From: Mucilaginibacter sp. UBA4741
GTDB taxonomy: Bacteria; Bacteroidota; Bacteroidia; Sphingobacteriales; Sphingobacteriaceae
Direction: 5' to 3'
NCBI GenBank assembly: GCA_002403905.1
Contig: DHIR01000147.1
Coordinates: 1-5,608 of the forward strand
Length of the DNA stretch: 5,608 bases
The translations under genes and the position numbers were made by a program. The notes beneath the pieces were generated by a model that was not told the origin of the DNA, searched no databases, and worked only from the letters and a program-made list of their open reading frames with translations. Below are positions 1-5,608 of the stretch, one piece after another (position 1 is the stretch's first letter; each line of letters opens with the position of its first letter).

Positions 1-21
1 GGAGATGTGTATACGAGACAG
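1..21 (+). other. Residual Nextera/Tn5 mosaic-end sequencing adapter (artifact)
   Basis: Bases 3-21 match the 19-base Tn5 mosaic end AGATGTGTATAAGAGACAG at 18 of 19 positions; the one difference is C for A at position 14. The two G bases before it match the end of the Nextera read-2 adapter arm (…CTCGG). This is library adapter left on a contig end, not host DNA and not a natural transposon end. Translated, it gives MCIRDS, and the mismatch is silent (AGA to CGA, both Arg). Genomic sequence therefore begins at about base 22. Confidence 0.95.
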
Positions 22-22
22 T

Positions 23-1159
23 ATCAACAGTATAAGAGAAGTAGCCAAAATACATACCCGCAAAGAATACGGCAATGTACGCGGTTGGACAGTGAGAACC
101 GAGAATAACTCCTTCGGCGGCGATAGCTATAAATGGAATATCCCCGGCAGCGCCTGGTATGCACAAGCCCTTTGGGACCATTACACTTTTACAAAAAATA
201 AAAACTATTTAAAAACCTTTGCTTACCCGATTTTAAAAGAGGTGTGCGAGTTTTGGGACGATCATTTAAAACGGCGGGATGATGGAACATTGGTATCGCC
301 AATGGGTTGGTCTCCGGAGCATGGGCCTACAGAGGACGGGGTGTCGCACGATCAACAGATCATCTACGATCTGTTTACCAACTATATAGAAGCTGCCGGT
401 ATTTTAGGCATTGATCCATCTTACAAAGATCATATTGCTGATTTAAAGGCACATCTGCTCAAACCTAAAATTGGTAAATGGGGCCAACTACAGGAGTGGG
501 AAACAGATAGGGATGATCCAAAAGATACGCATCGCCATGTGTCGCATTTATTTGCGGTATATCCCGGCCGGCAGATTAGCACGATAACTACACCAGACCT
601 GGCCGCTGCCGCCAAAACAAGTTTATTAGCCCGAGGCGATGCATCGACAGGCTGGTCTATGGCGTGGAAAATGAATTTTTGGGCAAGGTTGCAAGATGGA
701 GACCATGCCTACATCATACTTAAAAATTTCATAACTCTTGCCGGTTCAGCAGGCACAGATTATAACGAAGGCGGTGGTATCTATTCTAATTTGCTTTGCG
801 CGCATCCGCCCTTCCAGATAGACGGAAACTTTGGCTACGCGGCAGGCGTTGCCGAAATGTTGATACAAAGCCAAACCAGCGAGATACAACTTTTACCAGC
901 CCTGCCATCAGCCTGGCCCAATGGTACTGTTAAAGGCCTAAAGGCTCGAGGCAATTTTGAAATTACCGAGCTGCAATGGAAAAATGGCAAAGTAAGTAAG
1001 TTGGTTGTTAAATCACTTTCTGGAGGTGCGTGTAGTTTGCGCAGTGCGAGCGCGCTTAAAGCTGTTTTTGGTTTTTCTAAATTAAAATCGACAACAGGTT
1101 TTAAATATTCATTTAGTACACACGCTGGTAAATCTTACGTGTTTACTTCAAGTATATAA
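23..1159 (+). CDS. Glycoside hydrolase family 95 protein (alpha-L-fucosidase/alpha-L-galactosidase type), C-terminal part
   Basis: This is the C-terminal half (about 378 residues) of a GH95 inverting exo-glycosidase, a family of usually 750-800 residues that removes terminal alpha-1,2-L-fucose or, in some members, alpha-L-galactose from glycans. The ATG at base 5 lies inside the adapter and is not a start; the 5' end is missing. Residue numbers here count from that false ATG. Family landmarks in order are GWTVRTENN (27-35), the (alpha/alpha)6-barrel segment PGSAWYAQALWDHY (47-60), SPEH with the presumed general acid E105, HRHVSHLFAVYPGRQI (176-191), TGWSMAWKMNFWARL (215-229), HPPFQIDGNFG with the second presumed catalytic acid D273, and LLPALP-W-GTVKGLKARG (296-315), which opens the C-terminal beta domain. 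The Asn pair of the family NINTEMNYW motif is expected upstream, so it is off the contig. The signal peptide is also lost. The stop TAA lies 2 bases before the SGNH esterase start, so the two are probably cotranscribed. The substrate cannot be settled from sequence. Confidence 0.93.
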   Translation: MNSIREVAKIHTRKEYGNVRGWTVRTENNSFGGDSYKWNIPGSAWYAQALWDHYTFTKNKNYLKTFAYPILKEVCEFWDDHLKRRDDGTLVSPMGWSPEHGPTEDGVSHDQQIIYDLFTNYIEAAGILGIDPSYKDHIADLKAHLLKPKIGKWGQLQEWETDRDDPKDTHRHVSHLFAVYPGRQISTITTPDLAAAAKTSLLARGDASTGWSMAWKMNFWARLQDGDHAYIILKNFITLAGSAGTDYNEGGGIYSNLLCAHPPFQIDGNFGYAAGVAEMLIQSQTSEIQLLPALPSAWPNGTVKGLKARGNFEITELQWKNGKVSKLVVKSLSGGACSLRSASALKAVFGFSKLKSTTGFKYSFSTHAGKSYVFTSSI

Positions 1160-1161
1160 TT

Positions 1162-1221
1162 ATGACTAAAAAATATCTGCTGTTTTTCTTGCTTATTATT
1201 TCTTGCCTCAATACATCGGCA
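1162..1221 (+). other. Signal peptide of the SGNH esterase
   Basis: Residues 1-20 (MTKKYLLFFLLIISCLNTSA) have a basic n-region, a Leu/Phe/Ile core and a small-residue c-region before QVQ, fitting signal peptidase I cleavage after NTSA. An alternative lipobox IISC (12-15) would anchor the protein as a lipoprotein at Cys15. The residues after that Cys (LNTS) are not acidic, so they do not match the surface-export signal of Bacteroidota lipoproteins. Export itself is well supported; the type of cleavage is not decided. Confidence 0.7.
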
Positions 1222-2358
1222 CAAGTACAGCCTTTGCCATTTAGTAATTATATTGAAAAAAGAGGTGGATTAAGCAACACTGCTTACGCCATAAACAATC
1301 AGCAAACGGTAACCGTTGCTTTTTTAGGTGGTTCAATAACCTACAATCCCGGTTGGAAGGAAATGATAGCCCGCTATTTAAAGGATACTTACCCTAAAGT
1401 AAAGTTTAAATTTATTGCCGCAGGTATCCCGTCACTTGGTAGTTTGCCCCATGTTTTCAGGTTGCAAAGGGATGTGCTGGATTCTGGTAAAGTGGATCTA
1501 TTATTCCTGGAGGCTGCGGTAAATGACCAGGTAAACGGTACAGATAGTGTAACTCAGGTACGATCATTAGAAGGGATTGTGCGGCATGCCAATAAAAACA
1601 ATCCGTTTATGGATGTTGTAATGATGTCCTTTGCCGATCCTGATAAAACAAGTCTTTATAACAAAGGGTTGGTTCCCACATCCATTGCAAACCACGAATT
1701 GGTTGCTGGGCATTATAACCTGTCATCCATAAATTTAGCTAAAGCGGTAAGGGATAAGATTGCCAATAAAGAATTTAGTTGGGAAAAAGATTTTAAAGAT
1801 CTGCATCCATCGCCTTTTGGTCAGCGGTTGTATTTTGAAGCGATAAAAACGTTGTTGTCGGCAGAGTTGAATAGTCCAAATGCTAAAAAAGAGAAACATC
1901 CATTTGCCAGTATAAGCGTGCTAAATAAAGATAGTTTTACTGGCGGAAGCTATTTAAATATCGAAAACGCGCAATATAGTTCTGATTGGATTTTAAACAA
2001 AAATTGGACACCTGCTGACCATGTTGGTACCAGGGATGGTTATGTAAAAGTACCGGTATTAGAAAGCGCCAAAATAGGTGCCACATTAAGTTTAAAATTT
2101 AAGGGCAATGCAATAGGTATGGCTATCGTATCCGGCCCGGATGCAGGTATTGTTGATTATACAATTGATAATGGCCCCGAACAACATATTGATTTGTATA
2201 CGCAATGGAGTTCGTTCTTGCATTTGCCATGGTATGTGTTGTTTGGCAGTGGATTAAAGAATGGTAACCACGAGTTAAAACTAACTATCAGCAACGAAAA
2301 AAACAAGAATAGTAAAGGCAACGCCTGCCGGATAGTTTATTTCCTGCTTAATAAATAG
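1162..2358 (+). CDS. Exported SGNH/GDSL-family carbohydrate esterase, two-domain
   Basis: A 398-residue predicted acyl- or acetyl-esterase acting outside the cytoplasm, probably on decorated polysaccharides. The start is the first ATG and gives a typical export signal: Lys3-Lys4, a hydrophobic core (5-14), then SCLNTSAQ. The SGNH blocks are all visible: block I FLGGSIT with nucleophile S58, block II glycine G88 in AGIPS, block III N121 in AAVND, and block V DLHPS with D213 and H215. The catalytic domain spans about 45-235. Residues from about 250 to 398 form a separate beta-rich region (for example KFKGNAIGMAIVSGPDAG, 312-329) that resembles the jelly-roll accessory domains found on some carbohydrate esterases; this is judged by pattern only. 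The gene starts 2 bases after the GH95 stop, without a Shine-Dalgarno, which suggests translational coupling. Family membership is firm; esterase specificity (acetyl, methyl or feruloyl) is inference. Confidence 0.88.
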   Translation: MTKKYLLFFLLIISCLNTSAQVQPLPFSNYIEKRGGLSNTAYAINNQQTVTVAFLGGSITYNPGWKEMIARYLKDTYPKVKFKFIAAGIPSLGSLPHVFRLQRDVLDSGKVDLLFLEAAVNDQVNGTDSVTQVRSLEGIVRHANKNNPFMDVVMMSFADPDKTSLYNKGLVPTSIANHELVAGHYNLSSINLAKAVRDKIANKEFSWEKDFKDLHPSPFGQRLYFEAIKTLLSAELNSPNAKKEKHPFASISVLNKDSFTGGSYLNIENAQYSSDWILNKNWTPADHVGTRDGYVKVPVLESAKIGATLSLKFKGNAIGMAIVSGPDAGIVDYTIDNGPEQHIDLYTQWSSFLHLPWYVLFGSGLKNGNHELKLTISNEKNKNSKGNACRIVYFLLNK

Positions 2359-2370
2359 GGGTGAAGACAG

Positions 2371-2378
2371 TATATTTG
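2371..2378 (+). promoter_or_regulatory. Candidate Bacteroidota -7 promoter element (TATATTTG)
   Basis: In the 50-base gap between the SGNH esterase and the RidA-family gene, TATATTTG fits the Bacteroidota primary sigma -7 consensus TAnnTTTG exactly. Transcription from it would begin about 20-25 bases before the ATG at 2409. No good TTTG -33 box is visible at the usual 19-21 base spacing, which weakens the call. If real, it would let the amino-acid block be expressed separately from the carbohydrate genes upstream. Confidence 0.4.
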
Positions 2379-2408
2379 ACGGTACTTTAATTATCAGTCA
2401 ATATAACT

Positions 2409-2873
2409 ATGAACACTCCCGAAGAAAACTTTGAACAAACAGGCTTAAAATTACCACCCGCGCCAACTCCGCTTGGTGTTTACAAACCTTGTTTAATTGA
2501 TGGTAAATATTTATATGTATCAGGCCACGGTACTGTTCAGGATGATAAGAGTTTAATAATAGGCCGTATTGGCGAAACCATCGATATGGAAAATGGTAAA
2601 TTGGCCGCAAGGCAAGTAGGTTTAGCTATATTATCAACCATAAAAACTAACTTGGGCAGTTTAAATAAAGTAAAACGAGTTGTTAAAGTTTTGGGCATGG
2701 TAAACTGCACGCCCGATTTTGAAAAACATCCCTACATCATCAATGGCTGCAGCGAGCTTTTCGCGCAGGTATGGGGACCGGAAAATGGTATCGGAGTACG
2801 CAGCGCGGTAGGTTTTGGCTCACTGCCTGATAATATCCCTGTAGAGATAGAGGCTTTATTTGAATTAGAATAA
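2409..2873 (+). CDS. RidA-family (YjgF/YER057c/UK114) enamine/imine deaminase, PF14588-like subgroup
   Basis: A 154-residue cytoplasmic protein of the Rid superfamily. Characterised RidA proteins are homotrimers that hydrolyse reactive enamine/imine intermediates, such as 2-aminoacrylate from serine dehydratases, to 2-keto acids and ammonia. Visible signature: YLYVSGHGT (35-42), AARQVGLAILSTIK (66-79) and RSAVGFGSLP...PVEIEALFE (131-152). R131 corresponds to the substrate-carboxylate Arg (R105) of E. coli RidA, and E146 sits 15 residues on, as E120 does there. At 154 residues with a long N-terminus and a GFGSLP turn, it looks like the longer subgroup often labelled YjgF/chorismate mutase-like endoribonuclease, not classical 128-residue RidA, so the gene symbol is withheld. 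The start is the only Met before residue 60. It lies 14 bases upstream of a PLP enzyme able to generate such imines, which supports a detoxifying or finishing role. Confidence 0.88.
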   Translation: MNTPEENFEQTGLKLPPAPTPLGVYKPCLIDGKYLYVSGHGTVQDDKSLIIGRIGETIDMENGKLAARQVGLAILSTIKTNLGSLNKVKRVVKVLGMVNCTPDFEKHPYIINGCSELFAQVWGPENGIGVRSAVGFGSLPDNIPVEIEALFELE

Positions 2874-2887
2874 CCAATTTTCATCCT

Positions 2888-3991
2888 ATGGAAAACTGGT
2901 TTAATATTTTAAATGCCGATTTGTTAGATACGCCCGCATTAGTGGTTTATCCCGAAAGAGTTAAACATAATATTGCTTTATTAAAAAGTAAAATTGATAG
3001 TGTTGACAGATTAAGGCCGCATGTAAAAACACATAAGTGCAAGGAAGCTGTTTTTTTATGTATGGTGGAAGGTATCAGCAAATTTAAATGCGCCACTATT
3101 GCCGAAGCAGAAATGTTAGGCCTATGTGATGCTAAAGATGTATTGTTGGCATACCAACCTATAGGGCCTAAAATAAACCGATTTATTGCTTTAATAAAAC
3201 AGTATCCTCAAACACATTTCTCCTGCCTGGTAGATAATTTAGAAGCTGCAAAACAATTAAATGAACAGGCTTCAAATAACAGCCTCGTAATTAATGTTTA
3301 TATCGATCTCAATGTAGGGATGAATCGTTCAGGCATTGCGCCTGCTGATGCTTTTAATCTGTATCAGCAATGCGCTCAACTCTCCAATATCAATATTGTT
3401 GGTTTGCATGTATACGATGGGCATATTCATGATGGGGATTTAAACATCCGCACACAACGCTGTAATGAAGCTTATGAGACTGTTAAAAAACTAGCGGCGC
3501 AGTTAAATAGTATAGGTTTTGATCCGTTAATTGTCGCTGGTGGTTCACCTACTTTCCCCATTCACGCTGCCCGCAAAAATGTAGAATGCAGCCCCGGTAC
3601 TTTTATTTACTGGGATAATGGTTACGGAAAGGCTTTTGATGAGCAGGCTTTTTTACCTGCTGCTTTGGTGGTAACAAGAGTGGTATCGTTGCCTGATGAA
3701 ACAAAGATTTGTGTTGACCTGGGGCATAAGTCCATCGCGTCCGAAAATATTTTAGACAAGCGTATCGTTTTTTTAAATGCTCCACATTTAAAGTTCATCA
3801 GCCATAGCGAAGAGCATTTGGTTTTGGATGCGGGCGTGAATCATAATTACAAAGTTGGTGATGTGCTTTATGGAGTGCCGCACCATATTTGCCCTACTGT
3901 AGCCCTTTATGAACGGGCTATTACAATAGCAGATAAACATATAGCAGGCGAATGGAAAAACATAGCCCGTGACCGTAAAATTAATATTTAA
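2888..3991 (+). CDS. D-threonine aldolase/D-serine dehydratase-family PLP enzyme (fold type III)
   Basis: A 367-residue cytoplasmic enzyme with an alanine-racemase-like N-terminal TIM barrel (about 15-255) and a D-serine-dehydratase-like C-terminal beta domain (about 257-360). Family members use PLP plus a divalent metal to cleave D-threonine-type 3-hydroxy amino acids to glycine and an aldehyde, or to dehydrate D-serine to pyruvate and ammonia. The PLP lysine is K47 in RPHVKTHK (43-50). Other signatures are NVGMNRSG (142-149), HVYDGHIH (174-181), the phosphate-binding GGSPT (218-222) and ECSPGTFIYWD (233-243). The C-terminal metal site reads PHHICPT, giving H333-x-C335. This matches the His-Cys zinc pair reported for chicken D-serine dehydratase, where D-threonine aldolases have His-x-Asp, so dehydratase-like chemistry is slightly favoured. 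The gene sits 14 bases after the RidA-family gene and 3 bases before the dipeptidase, consistent with one operon. The exact substrate is uncertain. Confidence 0.88.
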   Translation: MENWFNILNADLLDTPALVVYPERVKHNIALLKSKIDSVDRLRPHVKTHKCKEAVFLCMVEGISKFKCATIAEAEMLGLCDAKDVLLAYQPIGPKINRFIALIKQYPQTHFSCLVDNLEAAKQLNEQASNNSLVINVYIDLNVGMNRSGIAPADAFNLYQQCAQLSNINIVGLHVYDGHIHDGDLNIRTQRCNEAYETVKKLAAQLNSIGFDPLIVAGGSPTFPIHAARKNVECSPGTFIYWDNGYGKAFDEQAFLPAALVVTRVVSLPDETKICVDLGHKSIASENILDKRIVFLNAPHLKFISHSEEHLVLDAGVNHNYKVGDVLYGVPHHICPTVALYERAITIADKHIAGEWKNIARDRKINI

Positions 3992-3994
3992 ACC

Positions 3995-5065
3995 ATGTTT
4001 ATAATTGATGCCCATCTTGATCTGAGTATGAATGCGCTGGAGTGGAACCGCGACCTTACACAACCCGTTGCAGCTATTAATGAGCGCGAAGCGGGTTTAA
4101 CTGATAAGCCGGATAGGGCAAAAGCGGTAGTTTGTTTACCCGAATTGCGTAAAGGAAACATTGGCCTGGTAGTAGCTACACAAATTGCGCGTTTTGTAGC
4201 ACCGGATAATAACCTGCCGGGTTGGCACTCGCCCGAACAAGCGTGGGCGCAAACGCAAGGGCAATTAGCTTGGTATAAAGCCATGGAAGATGCCAGCGAA
4301 ATGATACAGATCAATGATTTTATCAGCCTTGAAAATCATTTGAAACTTTGGAATGATGAAGATATAACCGAACATAAACCAATAGGTTATATTTTAAGTT
4401 TAGAAGGTGCAGATTCATTGGTTACAATAAAGCATTTAGAGCACGCTTATAAGAATGGACTACGCGCAGTTGGCCCGGCGCACTATGGTCCCGGTCGTTA
4501 CGCACAGGGCACCGATGCTACGGGTTTTATGGGTACAAAGGGCCATGAGCTGTTGAAAGAAATGGAGCGGCTTAATATTATTTTAGATGCCACCCATTTA
4601 TGCGATGATAGCTTTTGGGAAGCATTAGATCATTTTAACGGGCATGTCTGGGCCAGCCACAATAACTGCCGCGCGTTGGTAAACCATAATCGCCAATATA
4701 GTGACGAACAGATAAAAGCATTAATAGATCGCGGGGCCGTAATAGGTGCGGCTTTAGATGCGTGGATGATGGTGTCAGGATGGGAGAGAGGCGTATCAAC
4801 ACCCGAAGGAATGAACTGTAATATGGAAGTTATGGTAAATCATATAGATCATATTTGCCAGATAGCAGGTAATACATTGCATGTGGGTATGGGGACTGAT
4901 CTGGATGGGGCATTTGGCCGTGAGCAATGTCCCTATGATTTAGAAACCATTGCTGATTTGCAAAAAGTACCAAATTTGTTAAACAAACGTGGTTACACTA
5001 CCCAAGATATCGAAAATATGATGCATGGTAACTGGCTGAGGTTTTTAAGAAAGGCTTGGAGTTAG
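3995..5065 (+). CDS. M19 membrane-dipeptidase (renal dipeptidase)-like metallopeptidase
   Basis: A 356-residue zinc dipeptidase of the amidohydrolase superfamily (peptidase M19). The family hydrolyses dipeptides and tolerates a D-amino acid at the C-terminal position. The metal ligands and catalytic residues are recognisable in order: DAHLD (H7, D9), the bridging glutamate E137 in SLEGADSL, H201 in DATHLCDDSFW, H222 in WASHNNCRAL, R233 in NHNRQYSDEQI, and D302 in GMGTDLDG. The C-terminal MMHGNWLRFLRKAW is the family GGN-x-LR-like ending. There is no signal peptide or membrane anchor, so despite the family name it should be cytoplasmic, like many bacterial homologues. The start follows the PLP-enzyme stop by 3 bases (ACC), so translational coupling is likely. 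The context suggests it supplies D-amino acids to the upstream PLP enzyme; this is inference. The dipeptide substrate is unknown. Confidence 0.92.
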   Translation: MFIIDAHLDLSMNALEWNRDLTQPVAAINEREAGLTDKPDRAKAVVCLPELRKGNIGLVVATQIARFVAPDNNLPGWHSPEQAWAQTQGQLAWYKAMEDASEMIQINDFISLENHLKLWNDEDITEHKPIGYILSLEGADSLVTIKHLEHAYKNGLRAVGPAHYGPGRYAQGTDATGFMGTKGHELLKEMERLNIILDATHLCDDSFWEALDHFNGHVWASHNNCRALVNHNRQYSDEQIKALIDRGAVIGAALDAWMMVSGWERGVSTPEGMNCNMEVMVNHIDHICQIAGNTLHVGMGTDLDGAFGREQCPYDLETIADLQKVPNLLNKRGYTTQDIENMMHGNWLRFLRKAWS

Positions 5066-5108
5066 ATATAACCCGGTTTTAGCAACAATCGTACAGAAGC
5101 GGTTGCAG

Positions 5109-5608
5109 CTATACCAATATAACCTTAACACCCATAGCCTCCAGTTTTTCTGCTATATGTTCTGGTAAGCCTTTATCCGTAATTATTTGATCTATCTCGT
5201 CTAATCCGCATATTTTACCGAATCCCCTTTTACCAAACTTTGTTGAATCAGCAATTACGATTGTTTTTTGTGATACGGCCATCATCTGGCGGTTTAAATG
5301 CGCCTCCATAGCGCTGGTAGTAGTTAAACCAAAATCAAGGTCAATGCCATCAACCCCTAAAAAAAACTTACTGCAAAAAAAGTCGGCCAGAATGCTTTCG
5401 GCATAAGGGCCCATAACAGATGACGAGCTTTTTCTTAATATCCCGCCCAGTTGAAGTACCTCAATATTTTGATGGTGGATTAACTCAAGGGCCACATTTA
5501 GGGCCGATGTAATAACCGTTAAATTACCAACTGGTTGTATGCTTTTGGCCAGGGCCAGCACCGTAGTTCCGGATGCTATAAGGATAGAATCATCGGGCTG
5601 TATGAGCT
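5109..5608 (-). CDS. DeoR/GlpR-family transcriptional regulator, C-terminal sensor domain (N-terminus off the window)
   Basis: The reading frame stays open to the right edge. Reading in from 5608 adds LIQPDDSILIASGTTV before a GTG at 5559-5561 that could be mistaken for a start. About 166 residues are present of a family usually near 250; the missing part is the N-terminal winged helix-turn-helix. The visible portion is the DeoRC sensor domain, an ISOCOT-like fold that binds phosphorylated sugars or similar effectors. Landmarks are SGTTVLALA (phosphate loop), LTVITSALNVALEL, LQLGGILR, SSVMGPYAE, FFLGVDGID, GLTTTSAMEAHLNRQMM, IVIADSTKFGKRGF and IDQIITDKGLP. It is convergent with the dipeptidase gene, with 43 bases between the two stops. 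DeoR proteins commonly repress neighbouring catabolic operons, so it may control the amino-acid block or genes beyond the edge. The effector cannot be deduced. Confidence 0.92.
   Translation of the reverse strand, partial: LIQPDDSILIASGTTVLALAKSIQPVGNLTVITSALNVALELIHHQNIEVLQLGGILRKSSSSVMGPYAESILADFFCSKFFLGVDGIDLDFGLTTTSAMEAHLNRQMMAVSQKTIVIADSTKFGKRGFGKICGLDEIDQIITDKGLPEHIAEKLEAMGVKVILV

Noticed and set aside
1..21. A natural Tn5/IS50 transposon end at the contig edge.
   Set aside because: The sequence is the engineered mosaic end used in Nextera kits, sits exactly at the contig edge and has the kit-specific GG before it, with no transposase gene. Adapter carry-over explains it better.
30..41. 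Second adapter copy: GTATAAGAGA followed by AG resembles the mosaic end with one base missing.
   Set aside because: Only 10 contiguous bases match, and the encoded residues (SIREVAKIHTRK) look like ordinary GH95 sequence before GWTVRT. Chance similarity is more likely.
430..615. Minus-strand open frame of 61 residues inside the GH95 gene.
   Set aside because: It lies wholly antisense to conserved GH95 motifs and resembles no known protein.
3788..4314. Two minus-strand open frames overlapping the PLP enzyme and dipeptidase.
   Set aside because: They are antisense to strongly recognisable genes, overlap each other and show no family motif. They are shadows.
5066..5108. Bidirectional terminator between the convergent dipeptidase and regulator genes.
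   Set aside because: The best inverted repeat is GCAAC (5082-5086) with GTTGC (5102-5106), a 5-base stem with a 15-base loop and no adjacent T-run. This is too weak to call.
5109..5561. Regulator as a complete 150-residue protein starting at the GTG.
   Set aside because: The frame is open to the window edge, and the upstream residues (PDDSILIASGTT) are conserved DeoR sensor sequence, so the gene is truncated by the window.

Overview
The window looks like the end of a draft or metagenome contig from a Bacteroidota genome, probably a soil or plant-associated Sphingobacteriaceae such as Mucilaginibacter or Pedobacter. The taxon is inferred from three things. Genes are tightly packed and AT-leaning. 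None of the visible starts has a Shine-Dalgarno sequence. One gap carries a TAnnTTTG motif, the Bacteroidota -7 promoter element. The first 21 bases are not genomic: they are a Nextera/Tn5 sequencing adapter with one mismatch, and they create a false start (MCIRDS) on the first gene.

Layout: (1) Positions 1-21 are adapter. (2) Positions 23-1159 hold the C-terminal half of a family GH95 glycoside hydrolase (alpha-L-fucosidase/alpha-L-galactosidase type). Two bases later comes an exported SGNH/GDSL esterase with an extra C-terminal beta-rich domain (1162-2358). These two look like the tail of a polysaccharide-degradation operon, one cleaving a terminal sugar and the other removing acyl groups. 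(3) A 50-base gap with a candidate promoter leads to three closely spaced cytoplasmic genes: a RidA-family imine deaminase (2409-2873), a fold-type III PLP enzyme of the D-threonine aldolase/D-serine dehydratase family (2888-3991) and an M19 renal-dipeptidase-like metallopeptidase (3995-5065). (4) A convergent DeoR-family regulator (complement of 5109-5608) runs off the right edge and lacks its DNA-binding N-terminus.

The three-gene block reads as a D-amino-acid salvage cassette. The dipeptidase would release D-amino acids from dipeptides, the PLP enzyme would dehydrate or cleave D-hydroxy amino acids, and the RidA protein would hydrolyse the reactive enamine/imine product. The adjacent DeoR protein is a candidate regulator, but no operator is visible. 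No RNA gene, insertion sequence, CRISPR array or long repeat was found. There is no gene-free stretch above 50 bases.
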